This document shows positions 24,875 to 33,418 of a stretch of 44,440 bases of DNA, in pieces (positions within the stretch are counted from its first letter, which is position 1; every line of letters starts with the position of its first letter). The notes beneath the pieces were generated by a model. That model worked only from the letters and a program-made list of their open reading frames with translations. It ran no database searches and had not been told where the DNA came from. The translations under genes and the position numbers were made by a program. Source of the DNA: an uncultured Clostridia bacterium (GTDB lineage: Bacteria; Bacillota; Clostridia; Oscillospirales; Oscillospiraceae); NCBI GenBank assembly GCA_947058885.1, contig CAMSIF010000007.1, positions 1 through 44,440 of the forward strand, in the 5' to 3' direction.

Positions 24875-24901
24875 AAAACCGGGCGGTTTTCGGGCATACT
24901 A
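24872..24901 (+). promoter_or_regulatory. Candidate sigma-G (forespore) promoter
   Basis: TGAAAA (24872-24877, overlapping the spoIID stop), a 17-nt spacer and a perfect CATACTA (24895-24901), the sigma-G -10. It stands 20 nt before the small gene's ATG. The short AAAACC/GGTTTT dyad in the spacer may also weakly terminate spoIID. Confidence 0.6.
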
Positions 24902-24921
24902 CCCTCCGGAGGTGAATTGCA

Positions 24922-25128
24922 ATGAAACAGAATCACAAAAGCCAGCCCCCGGAGCGCAAGCCCGGCTGGCCCGACGCCAGCGACGACGTTATCAACAAGT
25001 ACGGCACCTACGAAATCCAGCCCACCAGCGGTATGGAGCAGCCCTATCCCATGATTGCGCAGGGCCTCTCCCCGCAGGAGGCCCAGAAACAGCTGGATGA
25101 AGCCAAACGCTGGAAAGAGAAAAAATAG
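24922..25128 (+). CDS. Small hydrophilic protein, possible forespore protein
   Basis: A 68-residue, charge-rich protein without membrane segment or signal peptide. It begins MKQNHKSQPPERKPGWPDAS and ends in a predicted helix, SPQEAQKQLDEAKRWKEKK. A strong ribosome binding site (CCGGAGGTGA) precedes the ATG, and a dedicated terminator follows. A sigma-G-type promoter directly upstream and the spoIID neighbour suggest expression in the developing spore. It lacks the small acid-soluble spore protein signature. Function unknown. Confidence 0.75.
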   Translation: MKQNHKSQPPERKPGWPDASDDVINKYGTYEIQPTSGMEQPYPMIAQGLSPQEAQKQLDEAKRWKEKK

Positions 25129-25135
25129 CGTGTAA

Positions 25136-25180
25136 AGGGTCTCTGGCGGCGGTTTTTCCGCTCCAGAGACCCTATTTTAT
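25136..25180 (+). terminator. Terminator of the small sporulation gene
   Basis: AGGGTCTCTGG (25136-25146) pairs perfectly with CCAGAGACCCT (25163-25173), followed by ATTTTAT. Confidence 0.9.
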
Positions 25181-25221
25181 CCTAGACTAAAAAATTTTTC
25201 AAAAAAGTTGGATGCGGGACT

Positions 25222-25248
25222 TAACTTTTGGAATTCCCCAGCCGAAAA
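25222..25248 (+). promoter_or_regulatory. Sigma-D (sigma-28) flagellar promoter
   Basis: TAAC (25222-25225), a 15-nt spacer and GCCGAAAA (25241-25248) match the flagellar sigma plan TAAA-N15-GCCGATAT with one mismatch in the -35 and one in the -10. Its place ahead of flagellin supports the call. Confidence 0.65.
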
Positions 25249-25249
25249 A

Positions 25250-25439
25250 AAGGTGTAAGCGGTCTGGAACCGCTGGCAACGGTTTCAAACGGTTCGCGCG
25301 ATCCGTCTGAAATAGGATGCGGCTATCCCCGATGCGCCTGCTCCGGCCGGGTACGAGCGCCTAGGGGATGCCACTTACTCCCATTATTGCGCCAGGCGGA
25401 AGGAACTGCCTGGGAAAATTTGAAAAGGAGATTCATATC
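25250..25439 (+). promoter_or_regulatory. Long structured 5' leader of the flagellin mRNA
   Basis: About 185 nt of untranslated leader with dyads: GGC-ATCCCC (25321-25330) with GGGGATGCC (25364-25372) enclosing a GCGC/GCGC pair, and CCAGGC/GCCTGG (about 25391-25412) just before the AAAGGAG ribosome binding site. It may stabilise the mRNA or control translation. No known riboswitch core is recognisable. Confidence 0.5.
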
Positions 25440-27215
25440 ATGCGCATTCAACACAATATCGCGGCGATGAACGCCTATCGCAATTACAACAACAACACCA
25501 GCGCCGTCTCCTCCAACCTGGAGAAGCTGAGCTCCGGTTACAAGATCAACCGTGCCGGCGACGACGCTGCGGGCCTCGCTATTTCCGAGAAGATGCGTGC
25601 CCAGATCACCGGCTTGAAGTCCGCCTCCAAGAACGTCAAGGACGGCATCAGCCTGGTGAAGACCGCTGAAGGCGCCATGCAGGAAGTTCAGGACATGCTC
25701 AACCGTATGGTCAGCCTGGCTACCCAGTCCGCCAACGGCACCTATGACAACGAAGTTGACCGTGCCAACCTCCAGGCCGAGGTGGAGCAGCTCAAGAGCG
25801 AAATTAACCGTATCGCCGACAGCGCCAACTTCAACGGCATCAACCTGCTGGACGGCTCCAAGGAGATTAAGACCACCTACAACCTCACCAACGCCACCAG
25901 CGGCGCCGAGACCGGCTTCAAGATCCTCAAGGAAGGCCAGCTGGGCGTGAGCGCTCAGGCCGGTAAGTTCAGCTATGACCTGAGCCAGCTGAAGCTGTCC
26001 ACCAGCGGAGCGGTGGCTGGCGGCAAGGTTACCGTCACCATCGGCGGCATCAGCTTCTCCGTTTCTCTCAGCGGCTTGAGCGTTTCCAATGGTACCGCTA
26101 CCGGCGCTGACCTGGCCGGCGCTATCGTGACCGCGTTCAAGACCTCCGCCACTCTGTCCGCCTGCACTTCCTTCGGCGGCTCCACTGTGACTGTCTCCAA
26201 GAACGGCAGCACCCTGATCATCGAAATGGATCAGGCTCCTACCGCCAAGTGGGATCGCGACATGCAGCTGAGCATCTCCGTCTCCAGCATGGGTATGAAT
26301 ACTGCCAGCAGCGTGGGCTTCAACCAGGGCGAGCAGTTCATGCCGACTGTTGACGTCGAGCCCATCGACAACACCCAGCAGCGTCTGTACGCGCAGGCTG
26401 AGATCGACCTCTCCAAGCTCCAGATCCGCGACGGTACGTCTATCCAGATTGGCAAGACCACCTATACCTTCGCTATTGGCAAGGACAGTGGTTATAAGAA
26501 CGCTGCCAACGTGATCGACCTGACCGATAAGACCCTCAAGCAGATTCAGACCTCCACTGGCTACGCCATTGCCGCCAACCGGCTGAGCAAGGTCGCCGCC
26601 AACAACAACACCTTCTTTGTCGGCTCCAATGCCCTGGACGGCAAGGTCAGCCTGACTGAGAAGGAAGGCGCTGTTGATTACTCCATCAATAACCTGGCTG
26701 GTGAGGACGGCATCGCTGTCAGCGCCGCTGGTACTGCCGCTTCCAGCCTGTCCTTCGACGTTACGGACGCCAACTGGAAGGGCCTCGTGAAGTTCGGTCA
26801 GGCTACCGTCAACGGCAACGGCCTGACCCTCCAGATCGGCGACACCAGCGATGACTTCAACCAGATGACCGTGTCCATTGGTGATATCCACACCAAGGCT
26901 CTGGGCGTTGATGGAATTGACATCAGCACGCAGGGCGGCGCACAGTCTGCTGTGAAGACCATCCGTGCTGCAATCAACCAGGTCTCCAGCATCCGCGGTG
27001 TCCTGGGTGCAACCCAGAACCGTCTGGACCACACCTCCAACAACCTGTCCGTCATGACCGAGAACATCCAGGATGCCGAGAGCACCATCCGCGATACCGA
27101 CGTTGCGGAAGAGATGATGGCCTACACCAAGAACAACATCCTGGTGCAGTCCGCTCAGGCCATGCTGGCTCAGGCCAACCAGATTCCGCAGGGCGTGCTC
27201 CAGCTGTTGGGCTAA
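25440..27215 (+). CDS. fliC: Flagellin
   Basis: A 591-residue flagellar filament subunit. The N-terminal D0/D1 region (about 1-145) starts MRIQHNIAAMNAYRNYNNN and contains LSSGYKINRAGDDAAGLAIS. The C-terminal D1/D0 (about 500-591) has NRLDHTSNNLSVMTENIQDA and ends in MLAQANQIPQGVLQLLG. The ~350-residue Ser/Thr/Gly-rich middle forms the surface-exposed D2/D3 domains and is much larger than in the ~270-residue minimal flagellins. No HExxH protease motif is present. AAAAGGAGA precedes the ATG at 25440. Compared with neighbours, codon choice is biased as in highly expressed genes (for example AAG, CTG, AAC). A glycosyltransferase gene follows. Confidence 0.97.
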   Translation: MRIQHNIAAMNAYRNYNNNTSAVSSNLEKLSSGYKINRAGDDAAGLAISEKMRAQITGLKSASKNVKDGISLVKTAEGAMQEVQDMLNRMVSLATQSANGTYDNEVDRANLQAEVEQLKSEINRIADSANFNGINLLDGSKEIKTTYNLTNATSGAETGFKILKEGQLGVSAQAGKFSYDLSQLKLSTSGAVAGGKVTVTIGGISFSVSLSGLSVSNGTATGADLAGAIVTAFKTSATLSACTSFGGSTVTVSKNGSTLIIEMDQAPTAKWDRDMQLSISVSSMGMNTASSVGFNQGEQFMPTVDVEPIDNTQQRLYAQAEIDLSKLQIRDGTSIQIGKTTYTFAIGKDSGYKNAANVIDLTDKTLKQIQTSTGYAIAANRLSKVAANNNTFFVGSNALDGKVSLTEKEGAVDYSINNLAGEDGIAVSAAGTAASSLSFDVTDANWKGLVKFGQATVNGNGLTLQIGDTSDDFNQMTVSIGDIHTKALGVDGIDISTQGGAQSAVKTIRAAINQVSSIRGVLGATQNRLDHTSNNLSVMTENIQDAESTIRDTDVAEEMMAYTKNNILVQSAQAMLAQANQIPQGVLQLLG

Positions 27216-27252
27216 TTCTCCAGGTATTTCTGGTAAGCTTCTATTCCAAGCT

Positions 27253-27288
27253 AAAAAGGGGGCCGGGCTTGCCCGGCTCCCTTTCTTA
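27253..27288 (+). terminator. Terminator after flagellin
   Basis: AAAGGGgGCCGGG pairs with CCCGGCtCCCTTT, loop CTTG, followed by a short T-rich tract. Leakage or an unseen promoter must feed the glycosyltransferase. Confidence 0.85.
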
Positions 27289-27364
27289 TGCGGGACTGGG
27301 GGGAAAGCTGGACCGCGCCGGTTTTCCCGGCAGCCCCGATATTCTGATAAAAGGAGAGACCGCC

Positions 27365-29530
27365 ATGGCTCAGCCTTTGCTCACTGTGGGCATTATTTTT
27401 AAAAATGAACTCCGCTGTCTGGAGCGATGCCTAAAATCTCTCCAGCCTTTACGGGAGGCCATATCCTGCGAGGTAGTCATGGCCGACACCGGCTCCACCG
27501 ACGGCAGCCGGGAAATTGCGGAGCGTTATGCGGATGTGCTGTTTGACTTCCCCTGGGTCAATGACTTTTCCGCTGCCCGGAACGCGGTCATCAACCGCAG
27601 TTCCGGAATATGGTATTTGACCATTGACTCCGACGAATGGCTGGACCCGGATATCTCGGAACTGGTATCCTTCCTGCGCGCGCATAAACGGAGGAAGGAG
27701 ATTGTTGCTACTGTAGTACAGCGAAACTACCTGACGCCGGATTTCAGTCCTAGCGGAGAGCTTCGGGATTTCCTTGCGCTTCGCCTGGTACGCCCCGCTA
27801 CCGGCCTGCGGTATGTGGGAACCATCCATGAGCATTTTATGGTTTCCGTAGATAGCCAGGAACTGGTGCGGAATTTAACCCACACCGTTCTGCACCACGA
27901 TGGTTACGTGGGCCTGAATGATGAGGCTGGGCGTGAGAAGCGAGAGAGAAATTTGGCTCTGATTCGCGAAAATCTGGAGAAAGACCCGCATGATTTGACC
28001 GCCTTGATGCAATATATTGAGAGCGGCACCGGGGCGGCGGACTATAATGACCGCATCCGTCAAGCTGTAGAGGCGGTAAAATCCAAGAAACCGGGTTGGG
28101 CAAAAATTGGCGCGCCTATCCTCCGGTACGCTGCCGGCGCGGCCCGGGACAGCAAACTGCCAGAGCTGGTGGAATGGATAGAACTGGCGGAGGAGTGGTT
28201 CCCGGATTCTTATTTCACCCGGATTGACGTGGGGTATATAGATGCCGTTCGCCGCTGGGATATCCATGATTATGAGGGCTGTATCCAAAGGGGCAGCAGC
28301 GTGTTTCAGGCTATGGCGGATTTCCGGGCCGGGAAGGGCGATATTGTCGGCCTGGCGTTCAGTACCTTGCAGCTGGCCTCGCCGCGCTGGGAAAAGATGC
28401 TGCGTATTATTCTGTCCCGTTCCTACTGCCGTTGCAAGGAGTACGGCAAGAGCCGGGAGATGCTGGCGTCCATCGACTGCACCGCTTTGAACAACGACCA
28501 CACCCGACATTTCCTCGGCGCGGCTATGGAGCTCCAGCGGAATTCTGACCTGGATTTGGGGCCGGTGCTCATAAATTTCTACGACGAAATTTGCAAACCG
28601 GAGCCTACCGAGGCGGCGATGCAGGAACGTATTGGCATATTTTTACACGACTCCTCCAGCGCGTTTGCGCCCAGATACCGGCTTCGGGAGGATGAAGAGG
28701 GCTGCTTGCGCCACGACTATTCCCTGTATGCCGCACTGTCGGGAAAAACTGAAATCGGCATTGGGGCGGCAATTCTGGAGACAGAGAGCGTCCAGGAGAT
28801 GGAGGAGTGGTTGGGCAAGGTAGAAAATTGGGACCTGCTGCCTATAGCCGGTCTGGAGCACGCGCTGTTATCTGGGGCGTCTTTCCCGCTGCCGGGCAGG
28901 CCGTTTTACCTGGAGGAGGCGGACGAGCTGGCGGGCCGCATGTCGCAGACAGACACCCTGTACCGCCTCTCCGAGCAAATCGCGGAGCAGGATTTTGACC
29001 AGGATTTCCAGCGGCTGGTCTGGGCACGGGGGGTTGTGCTGGCCGCTATTCAGACGTATGACTGGCAGGACGGGAAAACCGGTATGGCGGTATGCCGTGC
29101 ATTCGCCAATGTTGAGAGGCAGTTTTTGCCGGAATACTATACCGCTGAGGCGCTGCTGCCGGAAAATATTTCCGCGCTGCCCTCGCTGCACCGCTTTGGC
29201 TGGTACTGCGCCCAGGCGTTCCAGGCTCTGGACGGGCAGGATGCTGTCGGCTATGCGCGGCTGCTGCGGGAAGGCCTGGCCTCCTGCAAGCTTATGAAGC
29301 CTGCGGTGGAGTTCTTGACGCAGCAGCTGGAGCGCCAGCAGGAGGAACGCCGTGCCAATGCGTCGCCGGAGCTGCTGGCTTTGGCGGAGCAGGTGCGTAT
29401 GCTCATATCTATGTATTCCCCGGATGATCCGGCGGTGGTTGCCTTGAAGTCCAGCGCGGCGTACCAGCAGGTGGCGGATCTGATTGAAGGCCCCGCCGCA
29501 CATGAGATGGGCGGCAGGCTGCCCCAGTAG
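27365..29530 (+). CDS. Family 2 glycosyltransferase with long helical tail, probable flagellin glycosyltransferase
   Basis: A 721-residue cytoplasmic protein. Residues 3-~200 are a GT-A fold: LTVGIIFKNELRCLERCLKS, MADTGSTDGSREIAERYADV, and the DxD-like LTIDSDEWLDPD. The remaining ~500 residues are helical with TPR-like character, a build common in O-linked protein glycosyltransferases. It lies 150 nt downstream of flagellin and is read in the same direction, so it probably decorates the filament. The Ser/Thr-rich centre of that flagellin offers many acceptor sites. AAAAGGAGAG precedes the ATG at 27365. The sugar donor is unknown, and no sugar biosynthesis genes lie beside it. Confidence 0.85.
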   Translation: MAQPLLTVGIIFKNELRCLERCLKSLQPLREAISCEVVMADTGSTDGSREIAERYADVLFDFPWVNDFSAARNAVINRSSGIWYLTIDSDEWLDPDISELVSFLRAHKRRKEIVATVVQRNYLTPDFSPSGELRDFLALRLVRPATGLRYVGTIHEHFMVSVDSQELVRNLTHTVLHHDGYVGLNDEAGREKRERNLALIRENLEKDPHDLTALMQYIESGTGAADYNDRIRQAVEAVKSKKPGWAKIGAPILRYAAGAARDSKLPELVEWIELAEEWFPDSYFTRIDVGYIDAVRRWDIHDYEGCIQRGSSVFQAMADFRAGKGDIVGLAFSTLQLASPRWEKMLRIILSRSYCRCKEYGKSREMLASIDCTALNNDHTRHFLGAAMELQRNSDLDLGPVLINFYDEICKPEPTEAAMQERIGIFLHDSSSAFAPRYRLREDEEGCLRHDYSLYAALSGKTEIGIGAAILETESVQEMEEWLGKVENWDLLPIAGLEHALLSGASFPLPGRPFYLEEADELAGRMSQTDTLYRLSEQIAEQDFDQDFQRLVWARGVVLAAIQTYDWQDGKTGMAVCRAFANVERQFLPEYYTAEALLPENISALPSLHRFGWYCAQAFQALDGQDAVGYARLLREGLASCKLMKPAVEFLTQQLERQQEERRANASPELLALAEQVRMLISMYSPDDPAVVALKSSAAYQQVADLIEGPAAHEMGGRLPQ

Positions 29531-29565
29531 CCGGACGGTCCTTGCGTGTTCAATAAGATAGAGGA

Positions 29566-29603
29566 AAAAACGTCCTTGCATCAGCTGATGCAAGGACGTT
29601 TTT
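29566..29603. terminator. Perfect 38-bp palindromic bidirectional terminator
   Basis: A-run, ACGTCCTTGCATCAG and its exact complement, then a T-run. There is no mismatch over 19-bp half-sites. It sits between the convergent glycosyltransferase and ppdK genes. Confidence 0.92.
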
Positions 29604-29656
29604 ATTATGATATAGGTTAGTTCCCTGCGTTCTTCAAAAGGTGAAGTTCCCCTTGA

Positions 29657-32302
29657 TTACGTGTTTTGAGTCGTTCTGGGATGCTTTATCGCGGCCTGCG
29701 CTGCGGCCAATCTCGCGATGGGTACCCGGAAGGGGGAGCAGGACACGTAGGTCAGACCTACCTCGTGGCAGAACTCCACAGTAGAGGGGTCGCCGCCCTG
29801 CTCGCCGCAGATGCCCAGCTTGATGTCGGGACGGGTTTCCCGGCCCAGCTGGCAGGCCATCTTTACCAACCGGCCCACGCCGACCTGGTCCAGGCGGGAG
29901 AAGGGGTCGGATTCGTAAATTTTCCTGTCGTAGTAGCTGGCCAGGAACTTGCCCGCGTCATCGCGGCTGAAGCCAAAGGTCATCTGGGTCAGGTCGTTGG
30001 TGCCGAAGGAGAAGAACTCCGCTTCCTGAGCGATGTCGTCGGCGGTAAGGGCGGCACGGGGAATCTCAATCATGGTGCCGACCTTATAGGTCATGTCACT
30101 GCCGGCCTCCTCGATGAGGCGGCGGGCAACGTTGTCGATGGTCTTCTTCACGTAGGCCAGCTCCTTGGCCTCGCCAACCAGGGGGACCATGATTTCCGGG
30201 GTAATCTTCCAGGCAGGGCGGCGGGAGCGTACCGCCAGAGCGGCCTTGATAATAGCGGCGGTCTGCATCTTGGCGATTTCGGGGTAGGTGATGTCCAGAC
30301 GGCAGCCCCGGTGGCCCATCATGGGGTTAAATTCGTGAAGGCTGGAGATAATCTCCCGCAGACGCTCTTCGGTGACACCCATTTCCGTGGACAGAGCCTT
30401 GATGTCAGCCTCTTCGGTGGGCAGGAACTCGTGGAGCGGCGGATCCAGGAGGCGGATTGTGACCGGGCGGCCCATCATGGCCTCGTAGATTTCCTCAAAG
30501 TCCTTCTGCTGCATGGGTTCGATTTTGGCCAGCGCGCGTTCCCGCTGCTCCACGTTCTCGGAGACAATCATCTCCCGGATAGCGGCGATGCGCTCGGGGT
30601 CAAAGAACATGTGCTCTGTGCGGCAGAGGCCAATACCCTCGGCGCCGAAGTTTTTGGCTTGGCGGGCGTCCTTGGGAGTGTCGGCGTTGGTGCGGACCTG
30701 GAGGGCCCGAAACTTGTCGGCCCAGTTCATGATGCGCTCGAACTCGCCGCTGATTTTGGCCTCGGCGGTGTGGAGGCGTTCGCCGTAGATGTTGCCGGTG
30801 GAGCCATCCAGGCTAATCCAGTCGCCCTCTTTGTAAGTCTTGCCGGCCAGGGTAAATTGTTTATTGGCCTCGTCCATGACGATGTCGCCGCAGCCGGAGA
30901 CGCAGCAGGTACCCATGCCGCGGGCAACCACGGCGGCGTGGCTGGTCATGCCGCCGCGGACGGTGAGGATGCCGCGAGCGAAGTGCATACCTTCGATGTC
31001 CTCGGGGGAGGTTTCCAGACGGACGAGGATGACCTTGTGGCCCTTATCTACCCACTCCACCACGTCGTCGGCAGTAAAGACCACCTGACCGGCGGCGGCT
31101 CCGGGGGAAGCAGCCAGGCCGCGGCCTACAGGCTTGACCCGGTCCAGCTCCTCCTGGGGGAAGGTGGGGTGGAGAAGAGCGTCGAGGGTTTTGGGGTCAA
31201 TCATGCTGACGGCCTCTTCCTCGGTAATCATGCCTTCGTCTACCAGGTCGCAGGCAATCTTTAAGGCGGCGGCGGCGGTGCGTTTACCGTTGCGGGTCTG
31301 GAGCATGAAGAGCTTTTTATTTTCGATGGTGAACTCCATGTCCTGCATGTCGCGGTAGTGGTATTCCAGCTTACGGGAGATATCTACGAACTGCTGATAT
31401 GCCTCGGGCATGACCTCGGCGAGCTGATCGATGGTCTGGGGGGTACGGACGCCTGCGACCACGTCCTCGCCCTGGGCGTTCATCAGGAACTCTCCGAAGA
31501 GCTTTTTCTCGCCGGTGGCGGGGTTACGGGTGAAGGCCACGCCGGTGCCGGAGGTATCGCCCATGTTGCCGAAGACCATCATCTGGACGTTGACGGCGGT
31601 GCCCCAGGAGGAGGGGATGTCGTTCATGCGGCGGTAGTAGATGGCGCGGGGGTTGTCCCAGGAGCGGAAGACGGCGCGGACGGCACCCATGAGCTGTTCG
31701 CGGGCATCCTGGGGGAAGTCTTCGCCGATTTTGCTGCGGTATTCGGCTTTGAAGAGCTCGGCGAGTTCTTTGAGGTCTTTCGCGGTGAGTTCGGTGTCCA
31801 GGGTGACACCGCGTTTGGCTTTCATGTCGTCGATGAGTTCTTCGAAGTACTTTTTGCCCACTTCCATGACAACGTCGGAGTACATTTGGATGAACCGGCG
31901 GTAGCTGTCGTATGCGAAGCGAGGGTTGCGGGTTTTTTTTGCGAAAGCTTCCACGACCTGGTCGTTAAGGCCCAAGTTGAGGATAGTGTCCATCATGCCG
32001 GGCATAGAGGCGCGTGCGCCGGAGCGGACGGAGACGAGGAGGGGGTTGTCCATGTCGCCGAACTTTTTACCGCTCATCTCCTCCAGCTTGCCTAGGTAGG
32101 TCATGATTTGGTTCTGGATTTCGGTGCTGATGGTATGGTCGTCTTCGTAGTACTGGGTACAGGCTTCGGTGGTGATGGTGAAGCCCTGGGGGACGGGCAT
32201 ACCGAGGTTGGTCATTTCGGCCAGATTGGCGCCCTTGCCGCCCAGCAGCTCACGCATGGAGCCGTTACCCTCGGAGAACAGGTACACAAACTTCTTGTTC
32301 AC
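29657..32302 (-). CDS. ppdK: Pyruvate, phosphate dikinase
   Basis: An 881-residue enzyme interconverting pyruvate + ATP + Pi and phosphoenolpyruvate + AMP + PPi. It is a central glycolytic/gluconeogenic step in many anaerobic Firmicutes. The N-terminal ATP-grasp domain opens with ELLGGKGANLAEMTNLGMPVP and contains SVRSGARASMPGMMDT. The phosphohistidine domain carries GGMTSHAAVVARGMG (catalytic His). The C-terminal TIM-barrel PEP domain has GLCRTEHMFF, FGTNDLTQMTFG and GICGEQGGDPS. It is full length. The start is GTG at 32302 with AGGAGG about 11 nt upstream. Monocistronic. Confidence 0.97.
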   Translation of the reverse strand: MNKKFVYLFSEGNGSMRELLGGKGANLAEMTNLGMPVPQGFTITTEACTQYYEDDHTISTEIQNQIMTYLGKLEEMSGKKFGDMDNPLLVSVRSGARASMPGMMDTILNLGLNDQVVEAFAKKTRNPRFAYDSYRRFIQMYSDVVMEVGKKYFEELIDDMKAKRGVTLDTELTAKDLKELAELFKAEYRSKIGEDFPQDAREQLMGAVRAVFRSWDNPRAIYYRRMNDIPSSWGTAVNVQMMVFGNMGDTSGTGVAFTRNPATGEKKLFGEFLMNAQGEDVVAGVRTPQTIDQLAEVMPEAYQQFVDISRKLEYHYRDMQDMEFTIENKKLFMLQTRNGKRTAAAALKIACDLVDEGMITEEEAVSMIDPKTLDALLHPTFPQEELDRVKPVGRGLAASPGAAAGQVVFTADDVVEWVDKGHKVILVRLETSPEDIEGMHFARGILTVRGGMTSHAAVVARGMGTCCVSGCGDIVMDEANKQFTLAGKTYKEGDWISLDGSTGNIYGERLHTAEAKISGEFERIMNWADKFRALQVRTNADTPKDARQAKNFGAEGIGLCRTEHMFFDPERIAAIREMIVSENVEQRERALAKIEPMQQKDFEEIYEAMMGRPVTIRLLDPPLHEFLPTEEADIKALSTEMGVTEERLREIISSLHEFNPMMGHRGCRLDITYPEIAKMQTAAIIKAALAVRSRRPAWKITPEIMVPLVGEAKELAYVKKTIDNVARRLIEEAGSDMTYKVGTMIEIPRAALTADDIAQEAEFFSFGTNDLTQMTFGFSRDDAGKFLASYYDRKIYESDPFSRLDQVGVGRLVKMACQLGRETRPDIKLGICGEQGGDPSTVEFCHEVGLTYVSCSPFRVPIARLAAAQAAIKHPRTTQNT

Positions 32303-32357
32303 TTGATAGATTTCCTCCTAAAGTTAATTGATGCTTCGACTGTGCTATGGGACTTCT

Positions 32358-32386
32358 ATTATAAGAAGAAAGCCTCTGGTTTGCAA
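32358..32386 (-). promoter_or_regulatory. Promoter of ppdK
   Basis: On the minus strand, TTGCAA (32381-32386), a 17-nt spacer and perfect TATAAT (32358-32363). Confidence 0.8.
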
Positions 32387-32466
32387 GAGATTATTTCCAA
32401 AAATTACTAGAAGTTTTCATAAATTTTTGTTAGAAGTGTTTTCCTGATTCTTTTTTTGCAAGTATG

Positions 32467-32496
32467 TTGATTTTTCGGGTGAAGGTGTGCTACAAT
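32467..32496 (+). promoter_or_regulatory. Promoter of holB-ricT
   Basis: TTGATT (32467-32472), 18-nt spacer ending in TGC (extended -10), TACAAT (32491-32496). Confidence 0.7.
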
Positions 32497-32560
32497 GATT
32501 ATGATTTCGCGTCAGGATTTCCGGCAAAAGCGGTGAAAAACAGATAAGGAGGATGCCGCA

Positions 32561-33418
32561 GTGGCGAAGAGGGAGAGGCCCGGCATAACTGGTGATTTCC
32601 GGCTGACGGAGCGCATTCGCGAGGCAGCGGGACGGGGTGCATTAGGGCAGGCGGCAATTCTTAGCGGGGCGGGGGATTTAGGCGAGGCCGCTCTGTTTTT
32701 GGCGGCCGCGATGGAGTGTGAGGGAGAGGCGAGGCCGTGCGGAGAGTGCGGGCCATGCCGGAAGGTGTTTAGGAATATTCATCCTGATGTGGTGATAGTG
32801 CGGGACCCGGAACATAAGAATGTTTCGGTGGAGGTACTACGGAATACGGTGGCCGATGCGTACATTTTGCCTAACGAGGGGCGGCGGAAGGTTTATATTT
32901 TTCCGGATTGTGCGTTATTGGAGCCGAAGGCGCAGAATGTGCTTTTGAAGGTATTGGAGGAAGGGCCGCCCCATGGGGCGTTTTTGTTCTGCGCGGAGAA
33001 CAGTGCGGTATTATTGCCTACCATCCGGTCGAGAGCGGTGGAATGGAAGTTATCGAATTCGGCAACGGAACCGGTTGCAGATGATAGAGCGAGGGAGCTG
33101 TGTGCAATTTTGCGTGATGGGAAGGCTGCGAATGTGGCGGCGTATTGCGCGGGATTAGAGAGTTCTAAGATAAGCCGGGATGAGTTGAGGGCACTGTTGT
33201 CGGACGCACGGGATATGGTGACCGCTTCGCTGGCGGCCTCCTATGGGGGGGATTATGAAGCGGAGAAGGGTTTGGCAGAAGCATTGGGGAGGCAAGGGCT
33301 GTCCAGGGCGGCGGATATTTTGGGCAGTTTTATCCGGCAATGCGGTTACAATGTAGGCGTAGGGCATATAACCGGGGCTTTGGGCGTAGCTTTGATGGAG
33401 CTCCGCCAGTTTTCGTAA
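32561..33418 (+). CDS. holB: DNA polymerase III delta' subunit
   Basis: A 285-residue clamp-loader subunit of the AAA+ fold. A Cys-rich zinc motif (CEGEARPCGECGPCRKVF, ~50-67) is followed by NIHPDVVIV. KVYIFPDCALLEPKAQNVLLKVLEEGPPHG is the delta' signature segment, and TIRSRAVEW matches the sensor 1/SRC region. The Walker A site is degenerate (GAGDLGE, no Lys), which fits a subunit that need not hydrolyse ATP. GTG start at 32561 after AAGGAGG. The pairing with ricT downstream is the conserved Firmicutes order holB-yaaT. Confidence 0.88.
   Translation: MAKRERPGITGDFRLTERIREAAGRGALGQAAILSGAGDLGEAALFLAAAMECEGEARPCGECGPCRKVFRNIHPDVVIVRDPEHKNVSVEVLRNTVADAYILPNEGRRKVYIFPDCALLEPKAQNVLLKVLEEGPPHGAFLFCAENSAVLLPTIRSRAVEWKLSNSATEPVADDRARELCAILRDGKAANVAAYCAGLESSKISRDELRALLSDARDMVTASLAASYGGDYEAEKGLAEALGRQGLSRAADILGSFIRQCGYNVGVGHITGALGVALMELRQFS

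Noticed and set aside
25323-27032. A 569-codon open frame on the minus strand opposite flagellin
   Set aside because: It is the mirror of strongly biased flagellin codons; low-complexity Gly/Val/Asp/His product, no domain, no ribosome binding site.
29666-31264. A 532-codon open frame on the plus strand opposite ppdK
   Set aside because: It is antisense to a full-length, motif-complete PPDK. High-GC third positions create long antisense frames. The translation is Val/Gly/Asp/His-rich with no motif and there is no ribosome binding site.
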